This document shows, piece after piece, positions 1 through 12,165 of a stretch of DNA of 64,000 bases (the first letter of the stretch is position 1; each line of letters begins with the position of its first letter). The notes below the pieces were generated by a model. It had not been told where the DNA came from and made no database searches. It worked only from the letters and a program-made list of their open reading frames with translations. Position numbers and translations under genes: made by a program. Origin of the DNA: Pegoplata infirma (lineage: Eukaryota > Arthropoda > Insecta > Diptera > Anthomyiidae); assembly GCA_963921195.1 (NCBI GenBank), contig OY992540.1, positions 174,501,896 through 174,565,895 on the forward strand, read 5' to 3'.

Positions 1-39
1 TATTACAAACTGTTATTCATTATATAATATTTTTTTCAA

Positions 40-70
40 CCCGGGCAACGCCGGGTGCGAAACAGCTAGT
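40..70. repeat. CCGGG-rich transposon-end fragment
   Basis: A short GC-rich island reads, on the minus strand, ACTAGCTG followed by CCCGGCGTTGCCCGGG. ACTAGCTG next to a CCCGGC block is a common dispersed repeat end in arthropod genomes, recalled from memory. Only the end is present, so the class cannot be set. Confidence 0.3.
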
Positions 71-433
71 TTAATAATAAGATAAATCTAAAAAAAATTA
101 AAATTAATCAAACAAATTAAAAGCAGAAAATCAGAAAATGGTAAATTTTCGTTTTTGCTTGAAACAATTTCTGTGCTGATTTGCATTGCATTTCATAGAC
201 ATATAAATTGCGGTGGTCAAGTGGGGATATTTTTTTTTTTTCAATTTTAGAAAGATGAGACTTAACATTCGTAACCACATTTACCCGAAATTCCACCCTT
301 TTCAAACATAAATATTTTTTTGAAATATTTTTGGTGTTCTATACTGTTCGAAAAATCGAAGAGAGGATCGAAATGGGTTAACCATGGATTTGCTCATGTG
401 ATTGTGGCAACCATAATTTAAGAGCGTCATATT
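71..433. other. AT-rich stretch, nothing recognised
   Basis: Low-complexity AT-rich DNA with poly-T runs. I see no coding, RNA or element structure. Confidence 0.5.
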
Positions 434-560
434 ATGATTTTTCGAAATCAGCAATTTTTTCTGCTGAAATCAGCAGATTTTTCTGCTGTCTTGACAGATT
501 TATCTGCTGAATCAGAAGATTTCTCATATGGCTCAAAATGGGTGTATTTTCAGCAGATTA
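434..560. repeat. CTGCTG/CAGCAG-rich dispersed repeat, copy 1
   Basis: Repeated CAGCAGATTTTTCTGCTG-type modules lie around 450-560. A reverse-complement copy lies near 23190-23310 and shares the GGTGTATTTTCAGCAGAT segment and the TCTGTCAAGACAGCAG segment. The open reading here encodes only repeat sequence and is not treated as a gene. Confidence 0.5.
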
Positions 561-561
561 T

Positions 562-1336
562 GTATATGTTAAAGTTATTTCTATTTTTTTATTCGAACTC
601 CCAATACAATTACCTAATTTTCGCAAGAAATTCGGACTCGATACAATCAGGGATACCATCAGGACATGTAAGGAAGTTCAAAATGTCCTTTTTTCGTTTT
701 TATCCTTATAACTATCTAAATTTCGCAAAAAATGTCCCATTTAATGCAGATATGCAGAGAACACACTCTAATAAAGAGATGGTGTTAAAATCCAAAATCC
801 GTTGAGTATATCCAGAAATAATTGCAAAAGAAGCCAACTTTGTTGGTTTTAAGGTCTTAATTAGCAAAAAATTAAAATGCCTATATCTCGAGAAGATGGT
901 TCGATAAAAATTTTCTTATGACAGATTCGTGTTGAGGAGGCCAAAATACTTTTAAAAATTTGTTTTAAATTTTTTTTTTATTTTAATAAAAAATTATAAA
1001 AATTGATACAAAAAAATTGTTTCATACAAAAATATTCAGATTTGGTTAAAAATTTTTACTTTTTTTTGCAAATATGTCTGGATATACTCAATGGATTTTG
1101 TATTTTTACCCCCAGGTTCTCTTTATTGGAGTGTTTACTTTACATATCTGCTTTGAACAGGAATTTTCTTGCAAAATTTGGATTTTTATAAGGACATAGC
1201 CAAAAAAAGGACATTTTGAACTTCTTTAAAATGTCCTGATAGTATCATTGATCGTAGCGAGTCCAGATTTCTTGCAAAAGTTAGGTATTTTAATTGAGAA
1301 TTCGAATAAAAAAAATTGAATAACTTTAACATACAC
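562..1336. repeat. Imperfect palindrome
   Basis: The left arm starts GTATATGTTAAAGTTATT at about 562 and is matched by AATAACTTTAACATACAC at about 1319-1336. Matching inner blocks include AAGTTCAAAATGTCCTTTTT near 675 and its complement near 1205-1225, and GGACTCGATACAATCAGG near 632 and its complement near 1245-1265. The arms exceed 250 bp and the centre is near 950. It looks like a foldback or MITE-like element sitting in the CAGCAG repeat. Confidence 0.6.
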
Positions 1337-2599
1337 CTTTCCAATATTAAAAAATTTGTCTGTTTAGTAAAATTATTTTTACTAAATTTTTAGTTGATTT
1401 CAGCTCAATATATTTACAATTGCTTTTTGTTGACTTAGATTTGAAGATTTTATTTCCTGTGTACCCTTTATCACTAAGAATAAGTGGAGGGCATAAAAAA
1501 AATATATTTAAAACAATAGATCAGCAGGACTATGAAACCATACAAATTATTCATTATTTATTAATATGAATGCATGGCAAAAAATCCATTGACCATCTCT
1601 ATTGCTTATTGAGAATTAAATTAAAAATTCAATTTAGTCCTTATCAAACTGTGCTGTAGTGTTAATTTTACTTTATAATATTCTTTAGCAACGCAGTATG
1701 TCAAAGTGTCAATCAAGGTGGCTTTTATTATTCCTCACTACTACATTTACCCTTTGTTCTAGACAAAATACTATGGGTACACACACATATGAATGTATAT
1801 TAAGCTCAGTAACCGTACAGCTTTACTTGTCGGCTACACCTGGCATAAATTATTCTTAAAATCAGAGAAAATGACGGCAGAGAAGTGATACAAAAATAAA
1901 TTTTATTACAAATTATTCTTCTAATATTTCATAATTTACAATCATCCATGAAAGATCTATCATATTCATGTAGTCTGGTCGAATTGCAAACAGAAAAAAA
2001 GGAAAAATATTTAAAAAAAACATCTTAATTTTTTATTTCATCTACCCGCCATTAAGTCAAAGAGAGTACATTAAACTGTCCAGAAAAAAACTTTTTTTAT
2101 TTTTTAGATCTTATCTTTTGGGGCAAGACAAAACTTTTTTTTTTTAATTTTTAAAAAATATTTGTAAAAAACACTTAAATTTCTCCATATATTATTAAAA
2201 TGTTGTTTTATTTCAACTACCCACCATTTAGTAAACGAGGATATATTAAAGTGCTCAGAAAAATCCTTTTTTTATTTTGAATTAAATTAAATTTAATATG
2301 ATTATTTTTCATAATTTTTTTTCATAATTTTTTTTTTAATTTTGTTCATCAAAAATTTGTTTTTTTCTAGATCATCTGCCATTGCCCGGCACTTTCTAGT
2401 CAGAGACTTGCTTTACTGGGATCTTAGGAGATCTTTCTGATTTGTCAGATGTCAAAATTCATTATCTTAGGAGTTTCATAAGAAACTTAAATTGGTTTAA
2501 CGGCGGGATAAGTAAGGAAAACTATTGCTGTCCAATGCTATCACAATGGACCTCAGAGTCTATGTGTGCTGATATAAAACGTCAGCAGTCACTTACAAC
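1337..2599. other. AT-rich stretch with a diverged direct repeat
   Basis: No gene. Blocks at about 2031-2097 and 2213-2275 are direct repeats (each TTTATTTCA then CTACCC(A/G)CCATT, later ATTAAA(C/G)TG and CAGAAAAA). The rest is featureless. Confidence 0.45.
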
Positions 2600-3092
2600 T
2601 AGAGATGGGCGCGTGAGTGAATTTTGACTCACGCACGCTCACGAAATAAAAATATTACTCACGCACGATCAGGCACGAAATTATTTTTTCTGCTCACGTT
2701 CACTCACGCTCACGTGAGTAACTAAAATTTTTCTCACGCTCACGAAATAATCACGCTCACGAAGACTCACGAAATTAAAATTAGCAATTTTTTATTTTAA
2801 GTCTTTCGATTTCTTGCACAAAAAGTATGGAATTTCCTTAAAACAATAATAAAAATCACATTTTTTAATAAATTACCCTCCAAATTCAATATAACGATGA
2901 TTTTTTTACTCGTTTTCTGTCTCAAACAGCACAAAACAATCACGAAAACTCTCGAAACAAAAATTACTCACGCACGCTCACGCACGAAACTATTTTTTAT
3001 AATCACGCGCACTCACGATCACGTGAGTAAAATAAATTTCACTCACGATCACGCGTGATTCACGAAAAACTCGTGTCACGCGCGCATCTCTA
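2600..3092. mobile_element. TCACG-rich hAT-like non-autonomous element, copy 1
   Basis: The termini are TAGAGATGGGCGCG and CGCGCGCATCTCTA, a good terminal inverted repeat. The inside is packed with CTCACGCACG/CTCACG motifs around an AT-rich core. A second copy at 59794-60360 has a perfect 8-bp target duplication, which supports the hAT assignment. The flanks here (CTTACAAC and CTTCTATT) match poorly, so this insertion is older or its TSD has decayed. No coding capacity. Confidence 0.65.
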
Positions 3093-3857
3093 CTTCTATT
3101 TTACGAGAATTCCTAGTTAACATAACAAGCTTTTATGTAATTTTACAAGTTTTTTGTTAATAAAATAGTAAATTTACAATTTTTTTGACGCGATAGAACT
3201 TACAAGGAATACTCGTTACTTTACGAGAATTCCTAGATAAAATTACGAGTATTATGTTTTTATTATAAAATCATTGAAATTCCTTGTGAATAACAACCTT
3301 TCTTGTAAATTAAAAAAATTTTCGCAAATTTTGGCTGCTGATAACTAACATTTTACCAATAAAATTGTAAATGTTAAAAAAAAAATGTAAATTGTTATCA
3401 ACCAAAACACAAAATTTTTTGTTAAAAAACAAGGAAAACAGCAAATATCGGTAAAATGGGATTTTTGGTAATTTGACAAATTTTTTTAGTGTAGAACCAA
3501 CTGTAATGCGAAATATGTGTTTTAATTCACGCGAGAACAGTATAGTCTTGAAACTAATTAAAATAAAAAAGTTTCTTCCCTAGTGGCTTAGCTTGGAACT
3601 TTTGCGATTTTTTAAAAACGTTTAAAACAATCGTTTTTCCTTTTAAAACCGGACTACTTATATTTTATTTGAAACATACTTTTTAAGTTATTTTTAAATG
3701 TTAAAAAATGACTAGACATTCCGTAAAAACAACTGATATTTTAGTTATTTTAACTGTTTTTAATTTTTTATTTTGTGAAGTAAAAATATTTTTTTTTAAT
3801 AACAAACTAAAAAAATAGTTCTTCTGTAAAATTATAGGAAATAATCAGTCACAAATA
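3093..3857. other. AT-rich stretch with TTACGAG repeats
   Basis: A block TTTACGAGAATTCCTAG occurs at about 3100 and again at about 3222, with many ACAAG/TTACAA variants between. Probably a decayed repeat; no boundaries found. Confidence 0.35.
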
Positions 3858-4063
3858 ACACTGCGGAACACTAAAAAATAAACAAGAGTTACGACCATCA
3901 TTTCAATATATTTCGGACATGCTGATTCGAATGGCGTACTCCGTTTTTCGATGTATGGTACAGTTTTTTTGCAAAATGTCGTTAAAGATTTGCTGATTTA
4001 GATACAGTTTTTTAACAAAAAAATTTGCAAAGTTAATGATTTATAAATTTTATGGCATGGAAA

Positions 4064-5138
4064 CAGGGCCGCTTTAAGGTATGGCGGGGGCCCTGGGCAC
4101 ACAAGAATTTGGGGGCCCGCTGGAAAATAAAAAGTACAAATTTAAATATTCTTATTACCTGTTTTAAGACAAAGAAACTAAAAAAAACTTTTGAGTAGGG
4201 ATATTCTAGCTCGAGGTCATTTTCTTTACTTAAACCATGATATTTGTGTAGAACAATTTGGTTTTAATGAAATCTTTTCTATCTTCAAATCTGATACTTT
4301 TCCTATAGGAAAAATGTCTCAGAATCTGAAACTTTTTCTAAACGAAAAAATGCCTCGGAAGCTGAAACTTTTTCTATATAAAAAATGTTTCAGAATAATC
4401 TAAAATTTTTTCTATACGAAAAATTTCTTAGAATCAGCGACAATTTCTTTACGAAAAATATTTTAGAATCTAAGAATATTTTTTTATGAAAAATCTCTCA
4501 GTATTTGAGATTTTTTTTATTCGAAAAATGTAACAGATCTAAAACTTCTTCAATGCGAAAAATGTTTCTGAATCTGAGACTTTATCTAGACAAAAAATGT
4601 TTCATAATATGACTTTTTTATGAAAAAATGTCTAAGTATCTGAGATTTTGTCTATACGATATACATATGTCTCAGAATCTAAAACTTTTTTTATACGAAA
4701 AATGTCTTAAAATGTGAGAATTTTTCTATACGAAAAATGTCTCAGAATCTGAGACTTTACATACGATAAGTGTCTCAAAATCTAAGTCTTTTTATTTTGG
4801 AAAATCTTCTATAAACTTTAGACTTTTAAAATCTGAGTATCTGAAACTTTTCCTGTACGAAAAATATTTCTCAATCTGAAACTTTTTATGAAGGAAAAAT
4901 TTCTTTGAATTTGAGTCTTGATATACGACAGATTTCTTCTATACAAAAAGTTTCAGATGTATACGAAAAATCTGTTAGATTCTGAGAATTTTTTTCTAAG
5001 AAAATGTGAAATTTTCTTTAGAAACAAATTAAAAAAAAATGCTCCATTTTCGCATAAGCGAATTTGGCACTTCGGGGCCCCTTTAGAACCGGGCCCTGGG
5101 CACGTGCCCAGTGTGCCCTAATGGTTAAAATGGCACTG
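4064..5138. mobile_element. hAT non-autonomous element built of tandem repeats
   Basis: Left end CAGGGCCGCTTTAAGG; right end read inward CAGTGCCATTTTAACCATTA, both leading into GGGCCCTGGGCAC-type sequence. It is flanked by a perfect 8-bp duplication CATGGAAA at 4056-4063 and 5139-5146, diagnostic of hAT. From about 4190 to 5010 the interior is a tandem array of roughly 40-bp units with the core AAAAATGTCTCAGAATCTGA then ACTTTTTCTATACG. The opposite arm of the host palindrome (about 6900-6930) keeps the uninterrupted target. No transposase ORF. Confidence 0.9.
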
Positions 5139-6457
5139 CATGGAAAACAAAGATATGACTTGTAGCAATATTTCTTATGCAAATTTGGTTTAAAGCATTT
5201 CATCTTAAGTCATTAAATTCGCGAATTTCTTAATTTTTTAAGGTTTTCGCGAAATTAACAACCAAATTGGTCTTTGATAAAAAACTTGCTTTTAGTAAAT
5301 CAAAAAGGCATCCCTAACAATACGAATAGTGGGAAAAAACAGCTATATTATATGGACCATCATGATGAAAATCGCGAAAACCCGTTTTTTTTGTATATGG
5401 CAGCATCACTTTACGAGATGATTTAAGGCTCCATCTTTTAGTATATAATGTCCCGGTGAAAAATGTTCATATATGCACATACATGTTTTATATGTGATCA
5501 CATATGAAAATATGTGATCATACATGCTCCATATGAATACATGTATGAAGCAATATTTCTTGATTTTTTTTCATATATGCTGATGGTATGCAAACACATA
5601 TGCACACATCTGCACATACATATGTATGTCTGGGACTTATAAAATTTTCCAAAAAAAAATCCAAAATGATTTCAACTGAAATTTTGAACTGAATTTTTTT
5701 ACTCCAAAACACAAAAAAAAATTTCCAAAAAAAAACTTTGAAAATTTTCAAAAAAATTTTCAGATATGTACACATTTGCACATATATGACTTGTACTTCC
5801 ATGTGTATCCCGATGTTTGAATTTTTCATAGGACTTAGAAAATTTTTCAACATTTTTTTTCTAAAAACATTTTTTAATGATTTTTTACTACAAACACTTG
5901 GTACTTCAAAATTTAAAAAAAAAAATCCGAAAGTCTCGACTTCATTTTTCCTTAAAAACATTTTTTAATTATTTTTTTTACTACAAACCGAAAAAGATTT
6001 GCCAAAAAGATTTTGTGTCTGGGACTTTAAAAAATTTTTTTTTGGAACTTTGAAAATTTAAAAAAAAAAAAAATACAAAAGCATTCCAAAATCAAAAAAA
6101 AAATTTTTTTCTGAACTTTAAAAAAACTTTTAAGACTTCGAAAATTTTTCAAAAATTGTGAAACATTGTTTTTCTAAAGTGAAATCTCGTTCGAACAGGA
6201 TTTCGATCATATTGCTCTGCATCATTTTATACACAACCGCATGATCGAAATCTCGTTCGAGCGAGATTTCAGCTCAGGTGTGGATTCCTTACTCCAAAAT
6301 GCAAAACGGAATTAAAAAAATATATGTAACATATGTGACCATATATGTCCATATATTTACATATGCCGCCAATTTTCGCATTTGCTTCATATATGTAATA
6401 CATATGGACGAGCATACATGAATTATATATGAATAACATCTGACATTTTTCACCGGG

Positions 6458-6644
6458 GTGGTAACCTTAAACAACTAACTCACCAAAAATTTGGCGAAAA
6501 AAGTTTTCGTTTGCAAAAGTTATCTTAACAAAAACTAATATTTCAGTGTTTTCCATGCAAAAATTATAGTTTTTGTTAAGAAAACTTTTGCAAATGAAAA
6601 CCTTTTTGGACAAATTTTGGGTCAGTTCATTATTTAAGGTTCCC
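6458..6644. mobile_element. Hairpin MITE in right arm of host element
   Basis: A 187-bp near-perfect hairpin runs from GGTAACCTTAAACAACT to TTATTTAAGGTTCCC. The host arm reads CACCGGG before and ACATTATATAC after. The opposite arm near 5440-5460 has the joined, empty form TATAATGTCCCGGTG. Class unknown. Confidence 0.7.
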
Positions 6645-7310
6645 ACATTATATACTAAAAGATGGGACCTTAAATCATCTCGTAAAGTGATTTTCATCAT
6701 AATTGTCCATACAACATATATGTTTTTTGTTCACTTTCGTAGTGTCATGGGTACCTTTATGATCCACAAAATGCAAGTTTTTTATCAGAGACAAATTTGG
6801 GGGTTAATTTCGCGAAAACGTAAAAAGATTAAGAAATCCGCGATTTTAAGGGCTTAAGATGAAAAGCTTAAAACCAAATGTACATTAGAATATTGCTTCA
6901 AGTTATATCTTTGTTTTCCACGCCATAGCATTTAAAAATCATTAGCTTTGGAAATTTTTTTGTTAAAAAAGCAGCTGAAAATCAGCCAATCTTTAATGAC
7001 ATTTTGCAAAAAAACTGTACCATACATCGAAAAACGGAGTACGCCATTCGATTCAACATGTCCGAAATATATAGAAATGATGGTCGTACCTTTTGTTTTC
7101 TAAAATAGTGGTTAGTTTTGTCACGCAGTGTAATTTAACTGTTAAAAATATTTTTCCGTAAATTTTGTAGTTTATTGTTTTTACAACTGTATAAATCATT
7201 TAATATTTTAGGTTTTATGAAAAACAAATGACAAAACGTTTAAAACAATTTAATTAAAAACTTTTTGAATAACCGTAAATAGTTACTGTAAAACTTTTCT
7301 GGGTGTAGAG

Positions 7311-8020
7311 TAGCGCGTCCCGAATTCGGCTTTTTTCGAATTTGAAAATGATTGGCCCCTCAAAAGATGGGGTTTAGGACCCTTTTACGGGAAAAATAAC
7401 AAAAAAAGTTTTGGACAAAAAACCAGTTGGCTACCAGCGGATAAAGATTGCAGCCTTAGTGCATTTTGAAAAAAAAAATTTTTTTGTCTTTTAAAAAATG
7501 TATGCCAAAAGTTGAGCAATATAGAATACATTCCTGGAAAAATATTAATAAAATTTCCATGGAGTAATTTTGGTGCAGCGTTGCATCTTAAAGATGAAAA
7601 GTGTGACTTAATTTTTTTTTATTTTTTCTTTTAAGCTAAATTGGTCTTAAAACCTGCGCAAAAGAGCTCACATTCGTTAAAACTGTGTCAAAGCAGATTT
7701 TGAGACTAATTTAGCTTAAAAGAAAGAAAAAGTAAAAAATAAGTACACCTTTTGATCTTTGAGATGCACCAAAATTACTCCATGGAAATTTTATTAATAT
7801 TTTTTCTCAAATGTACTCTATATTGCGCAACTTTTGGCGTCAAATTTTTGGACAACAAAAAAAAAGTTTTTTCAAAATGCACTAAGATTGCAATCTTTAG
7901 TTGCTGGTAGCCAACTGGTTTTTTGTCCAAAAATTTTTTTGTTATTTTTCCCGTAAAAGGGTCCTAAATCCGCATCGTTTGAGGGGGCAAGCTAAAAATA
8001 TTTGAATTCGGGACGCACTA
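7311..8020. mobile_element. Palindromic hAT MITE
   Basis: Ends TAGCGCGTCCCGAATTC and GAATTCGGGACGCACTA form the TIR, and the arms stay complementary for about 350 bp towards a centre near 7665. The flanks GTGTAGAG (7303-7310) and TTGTAGAG (8021-8028) match at 7 of 8 positions and fit the hAT target pattern nTnnnnAn. No coding region; the transcript would fold into one long hairpin. Confidence 0.85.
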
Positions 8021-8357
8021 TTGTAGAGTTAAAATCCGCAAAACGAATTCCTCAAGCAAGATATCTAAAGTAAAAACACATAATTGAAATGATGACACAT
8101 CAAACGGCTATGGATAAAACTTTAGGTACTCCCACAGCACACTTGTCAACAACAAAAAAACATACTAATTTACTAAAACTAGACTACGTATACTGGCGGA
8201 AGAATAGTGAACGATATCGCATCAGCCTTCCATATTCGACCAAAATTTATGTCAGAATTGGTTGACCAAATCCGATTCAAAATTTAGGATTGTTGCGTAC
8301 TTTATAGGAAAAAATGTTAAAAAAATTAAAAAAAAAGTGTCCACAGATTATGATTTG

Positions 8358-8606
8358 TAAATATAAAAACTTTTTTTATCCAAATTGGTCCCAAAAGTTG
8401 GAGAATGTAAAGCATGTTATCTAAAAAATATTAAAAAAATATAAAAACATAATTTTGGTCCAAAAATGCTGATCAGAGGTTTTGGTCCACAGATGATAAT
8501 CAGCATTTTTGGACCAAAATCCTGTTTTTATTTTTTAAATATTTTTCACATAACATAATTAATATTTTCCAACTTTTAAGACCAATCTGGTTAAAAAATA
8601 TTATTT
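8358..8606. repeat. Hairpin-forming inverted repeat
   Basis: ATTTTGGTCCAAAAATGCTGAT near 8451 is matched by ATCAGCATTTTTGGACCAAAAT near 8500, and pairing continues outwards to about 8358 and 8606. Outer boundaries are not clear. Confidence 0.55.
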
Positions 8607-8627
8607 GTGCTTGAAAATCGGCATCTG

Positions 8628-9783
8628 CACAGAAAACAGGAAATTTTAATTAAAATTTTAATTGTTTTTTAATTTAATATCAATTGAATTTTTAATTAAT
8701 ATAATTAATTGTTTAATCAAATTTTTAACTTTATTTTAATTAACATTTTAATTGTTTTTAAATTAAATATTAATTAAATATTTAATTAAAATAATTAATT
8801 ATTTAATTACATTTTTAGCTTTACTTATTTTTTTTTTGTTTTGTTTTCCGTTTGTGTGTGTTTTTCTCTTGCATTGCATATAAACAGTTTGTTGAAAGTT
8901 TTTTATTTCTCATATAGTTTTTTGAATTCTCATTTTGTTTATAGTTTTAGGTATACAGCAAGGTTTATAATGAACTTTATTAAAATTTTCTCATTATTGT
9001 GTCTTTACGGCATAAGTATGTATGTAAAGTTTGAAGAATCGTTTTTTATACCATTTTATTTAAAAAAATGCTTTTTAAATGATTTATTTTTTAAAAAATT
9101 TATTATTTTTATTTAATTCTAATATAATATAATAATGTTTGTGTAAAATAAAAAAGTTCTGTTGACGTCACACACTTAACATCTGCAATGAAATACGAAC
9201 CAACTTCTGCTGTTAGTTTGTCAAGCAGAGCGTTAGCCCAGATGGTAGAGTGCTTGCTTTGCAAACTGATGGAAAATTTCAAGAACGTGGGTTCGAATCC
9301 AATCAGAGTTAAATCTGTTGATGAAAAAACATATAGAAAAAACAGTCTTACAAAAATCAAACAATTTAAATCTAATGTAATTTTCTCCACTGATGACGTA
9401 GAGGTGGCTACAGAAACCATGGTCTGGAATAAATACACATTAAAAATAATCTTTAGAAATACAATGTTTTCTTCTTCAATCACAAACCCTTAATAACAAA
9501 CAGAAATGGCATGCGCCGATAAAAACACTAAAAATTAATTAATTTTTTAATTTATGCAATTAAAATTTTAATTGGTTTGCATTTTTTTCAATTTAATTTT
9601 TAATTTATATAATTAAAATTTTAATTATTTTTTTTTAATGTTAATTAAGAATTAATAGTATTAATTTTTTAATCCTTTTATATTTAAGTATCGTCATACA
9701 AGTATTTTTAATTTATTTGCGCATTTTAGTGATTGGTCTGGATATAATTAATTTTTTAATTAAATCTACGAATTTGTTCTGTG
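8628..9783. mobile_element. TIR element with TTAATTAAAA-rich arms
   Basis: The ends read CACAGAAAACA (8628) and, inward from the right, CACAGAACAAA (9783). Both arms consist of AATTAAAATTTTAATTG-type repeats, at 8640-8820 and 9530-9770. The less AT-rich interior (about 8830-9500) carries the tRNA-like sequence. No obvious TSD. Probably a decayed DNA element. Confidence 0.5.
9226..9313 (+). repeat. tRNA-like sequence, possible SINE head or tRNA pseudogene
   Basis: Consensus-like pol III boxes are present: TTAGCCCAGATGG (A box, 9233) and GGTTCGAATCC (B box, 9290). A TTTGCAA heptamer sits where the anticodon loop would be, as in tRNA-Ala(UGC). The anticodon stem, T-stem and acceptor stem do not pair well and the variable region is over-long, so this is not a functional tRNA. 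No A-rich or simple-repeat tail is evident. Confidence 0.45.
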
Positions 9784-10145
9784 TAATGATATCGAATTTA
9801 ATGTAATAAGATAAATTCATGTTGTTTTTGATTCTAAATTTTTGGGTAATATGGGACCGTATTACTTTTGTTTTACTACTTGAGGGATCAAATTATATCA
9901 ATGAGTTTTAAATTTTTTTATACACGAAAGTGTGACGCAAAATGGGTCGCCCATTTGCACGAATTTTAAAACATAAAAACATTGTTGGTTTACAGAATGC
10001 ACTACGGATGTAAACTTTTATATACTTTTATACTTTTTAATCCGGACAGATAACACAAGCTCCTCGTCAATCGCAATTTAACATAAGTTAATTTCAAAAT
10101 TATTAACACAAATACTTTTAGTGCCACCCTATTGCATATGTATAT
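9784..10145. other. Nothing recognised
   Basis: AT-rich DNA without repeat or coding structure that I can support. Confidence 0.4.
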
Positions 10146-12165
10146 GGGGCATTCCATGCCAAATCACTCACTTTTAGGCCCGACCCCCTTCGATTAATTT
10201 TATTTTTGGATATGTTTTAGTACGTATTAAATGCAACTTCCAGCCAAATTTTCAGTCTTTTATACCAAGGTGGTGTTGAGTAATCAATTTTTCAAAATGG
10301 CGATTTTTTCCAAAAAATGAAAAAATTTAAATTTTCAATCAATTTTGACCAGTAAAAAATATAGATATATTAAAAAAAGATGGACAACATTTTGTTGGTA
10401 GTTAAATGTAGTTTTAGAAAAAAAAATATGAAAAATTATTCGAAGTAACTATCACTTGTTTTTTATCGTATAAAAATTAAAATCGACTTTTTGAAAAAGT
10501 CCGAAACCTTCGATTTTTTTTTAAAAATGTCAAAAAATTCTACTCTAAATTACGCAACTTTTAAGTCATAATTCGAGATGTGATCGTAATTCGTTCTATT
10601 TTTATTCAAATTTTGAAAATTGCACTTTTTTTTTTTGACTCTGGTTTATTTTATATGGTGCTCCAAAAAAAATAATTTGGTAAATATTGACCGTAACTTC
10701 CCCTAGATATATTAACTTGGGTGTAAAAATACGTTTCAGAAAATTTTAGGATGATCGGACATGGGTAAGGCGTGCCGCATCGGCTTTGAAGTTTGAAAAT
10801 CGGATTACAAGGGAAAATATGCATTTTTTTCTGTTTTCTTAATTTTTTTGGTATTTTAAGTTAATTTTGAATTCAAATGGTTACAGAATTGAAATGTAGA
10901 GTAAAATGTCTCTCTATTAAGGTCATAAAAACCGAAATCGGTTTAAAATCAGCCAAGTTATTACAACTTCCCCAGGCATCTAACGTGTGGCAGACAACTT
11001 GATTAATCAACACAATCCGATTTTTGAAATTCATTGAAATTTTCTACTGTAATAACATTTTTTTATTCTTCAAGTTCAAATGTTATTAGATGACAAGTAT
11101 TTTTCATATTGTGTTTTGCTAACATTTTTTAAATTAGTGCTAAAAATGCCTGCATTTTCCACACCCTTTTGAAATCTCTATTTTAAAAAAAAAAATATTT
11201 TTTTTGTTTTAAAATTTGGAAAAGTCAAAAAAATATTACACTGAAACATGAATAATGAAAAAATGTTATTACAGTAGAAAATTTCAATAAATTAAAAAAA
11301 AGGGCCTCGTATTTTTTAATCAAGTTGTATGGCACACGCTAGATGCCTGGGGAAGTTGTTATAACTTGGCTGATTAGTTTTTAGTACCTTATTAGAAAGG
11401 CATTTTACTCCACATCGTAATTCTGTAATCACTTGAATTAAAACTTAACTTAAAATACCAAAGAAATTGCGAAAACAGAAAAAAAATCATATTTTTCCTT
11501 GTAATCCGTTTTTTAAACTTCAAGGACCATGCTAAGCGCCTTACACATGTCCGATCGTCCCAAATTTTTGTGAGACGTATATTTACCTCCAAATGAATAT
11601 ATTTAGGGTAAGTTAGGGTCAGTATCTACCATTTTTTTTTTTTTTGGAGCTCCATATAAAATAAATCAGAGCCAAAACATAAAAGGTGCAATTTTAAAAA
11701 TTAAAAAAAAAATAGAAAGAATTGTGATCACATCTCTAGTTATGGCTTAAAAGTTGCATAATTTAGAGTAGAATTCTTTTAGTTTTTTACAAAAAAATCG
11801 AAGGTTTCGGACTTTTTCAAAAAGTCGATTTTAATTTTTAAACGTCAAAAAATAAGTGATAATTACTTCGAATAATTTTTTCACATTTTTTTTCTAAAAC
11901 TACATTTAAATACCAACAAAACGTTGTCCAACTTTTTTTAAAATATCTATATTTTTTACTGGTCAAAATTGATTGAAAATTTAAATTTTTTCATTTTTTG
12001 GAAAAAATCGCCATTTTGAAAAATTGATTACTCAACACCACCTTGGTATAAAAGGCTGAAAATTTGGCTGCAAGTTGCATTTAATACGTACTAAAACATA
12101 TCCAAAAATAAAATTAATCGAAGGGGGTCGGGCCTAAAAGTGAGTGATTTGGCATGGAATGCCCC
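10146..12165. mobile_element. 2-kb palindromic foldback element
   Basis: The left end GGGGCATTCCATGCCAAATC (10146) is mirrored exactly by the right end at 12165. The arms of about 1 kb are complementary almost throughout; for instance ACTTCCCCAGGCATCTA at about 10967 pairs with the block near 11341, with a centre near 11160. ATAT borders both ends and may be a 4-bp TSD, but the flank itself is palindromic so this is ambiguous. Open frames in it are mirror images across the palindrome and not genes. Confidence 0.8.

Larger units (their letters stand above)
3858..7131. mobile_element. Long inverted-repeat element with ACACTGCG ends
   Basis: The left end ACACTGCG (3858) is mirrored by CGCAGTGT (7131). 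Long arms follow: the segment with CGGAGTACGCCATTCGA near 6850-7090 is the complement of 3900-4020, and TTACGAGATGATTTAA at about 5411 is matched near 6670. The left arm is interrupted by the hAT at 4064-5138 and the right arm by the hairpin at 6458-6644. Each insertion is absent from the opposite arm. The centre (about 5480-6430) is low-complexity with CATATATG words. No transposase seen; no clear TSD. Confidence 0.65.

Noticed and set aside
5518..5961. 147-codon minus-strand frame
   Set aside because: It falls in the low-complexity centre of the inverted-repeat element, is Phe/Lys-rich from poly-A/T runs and has no domain.
10141..10145. TATAT/ATATA flanks of the 2-kb palindrome as a firm TSD
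   Set aside because: The flanks are themselves inverted repeats, so they may belong to the TIR rather than to a target duplication.
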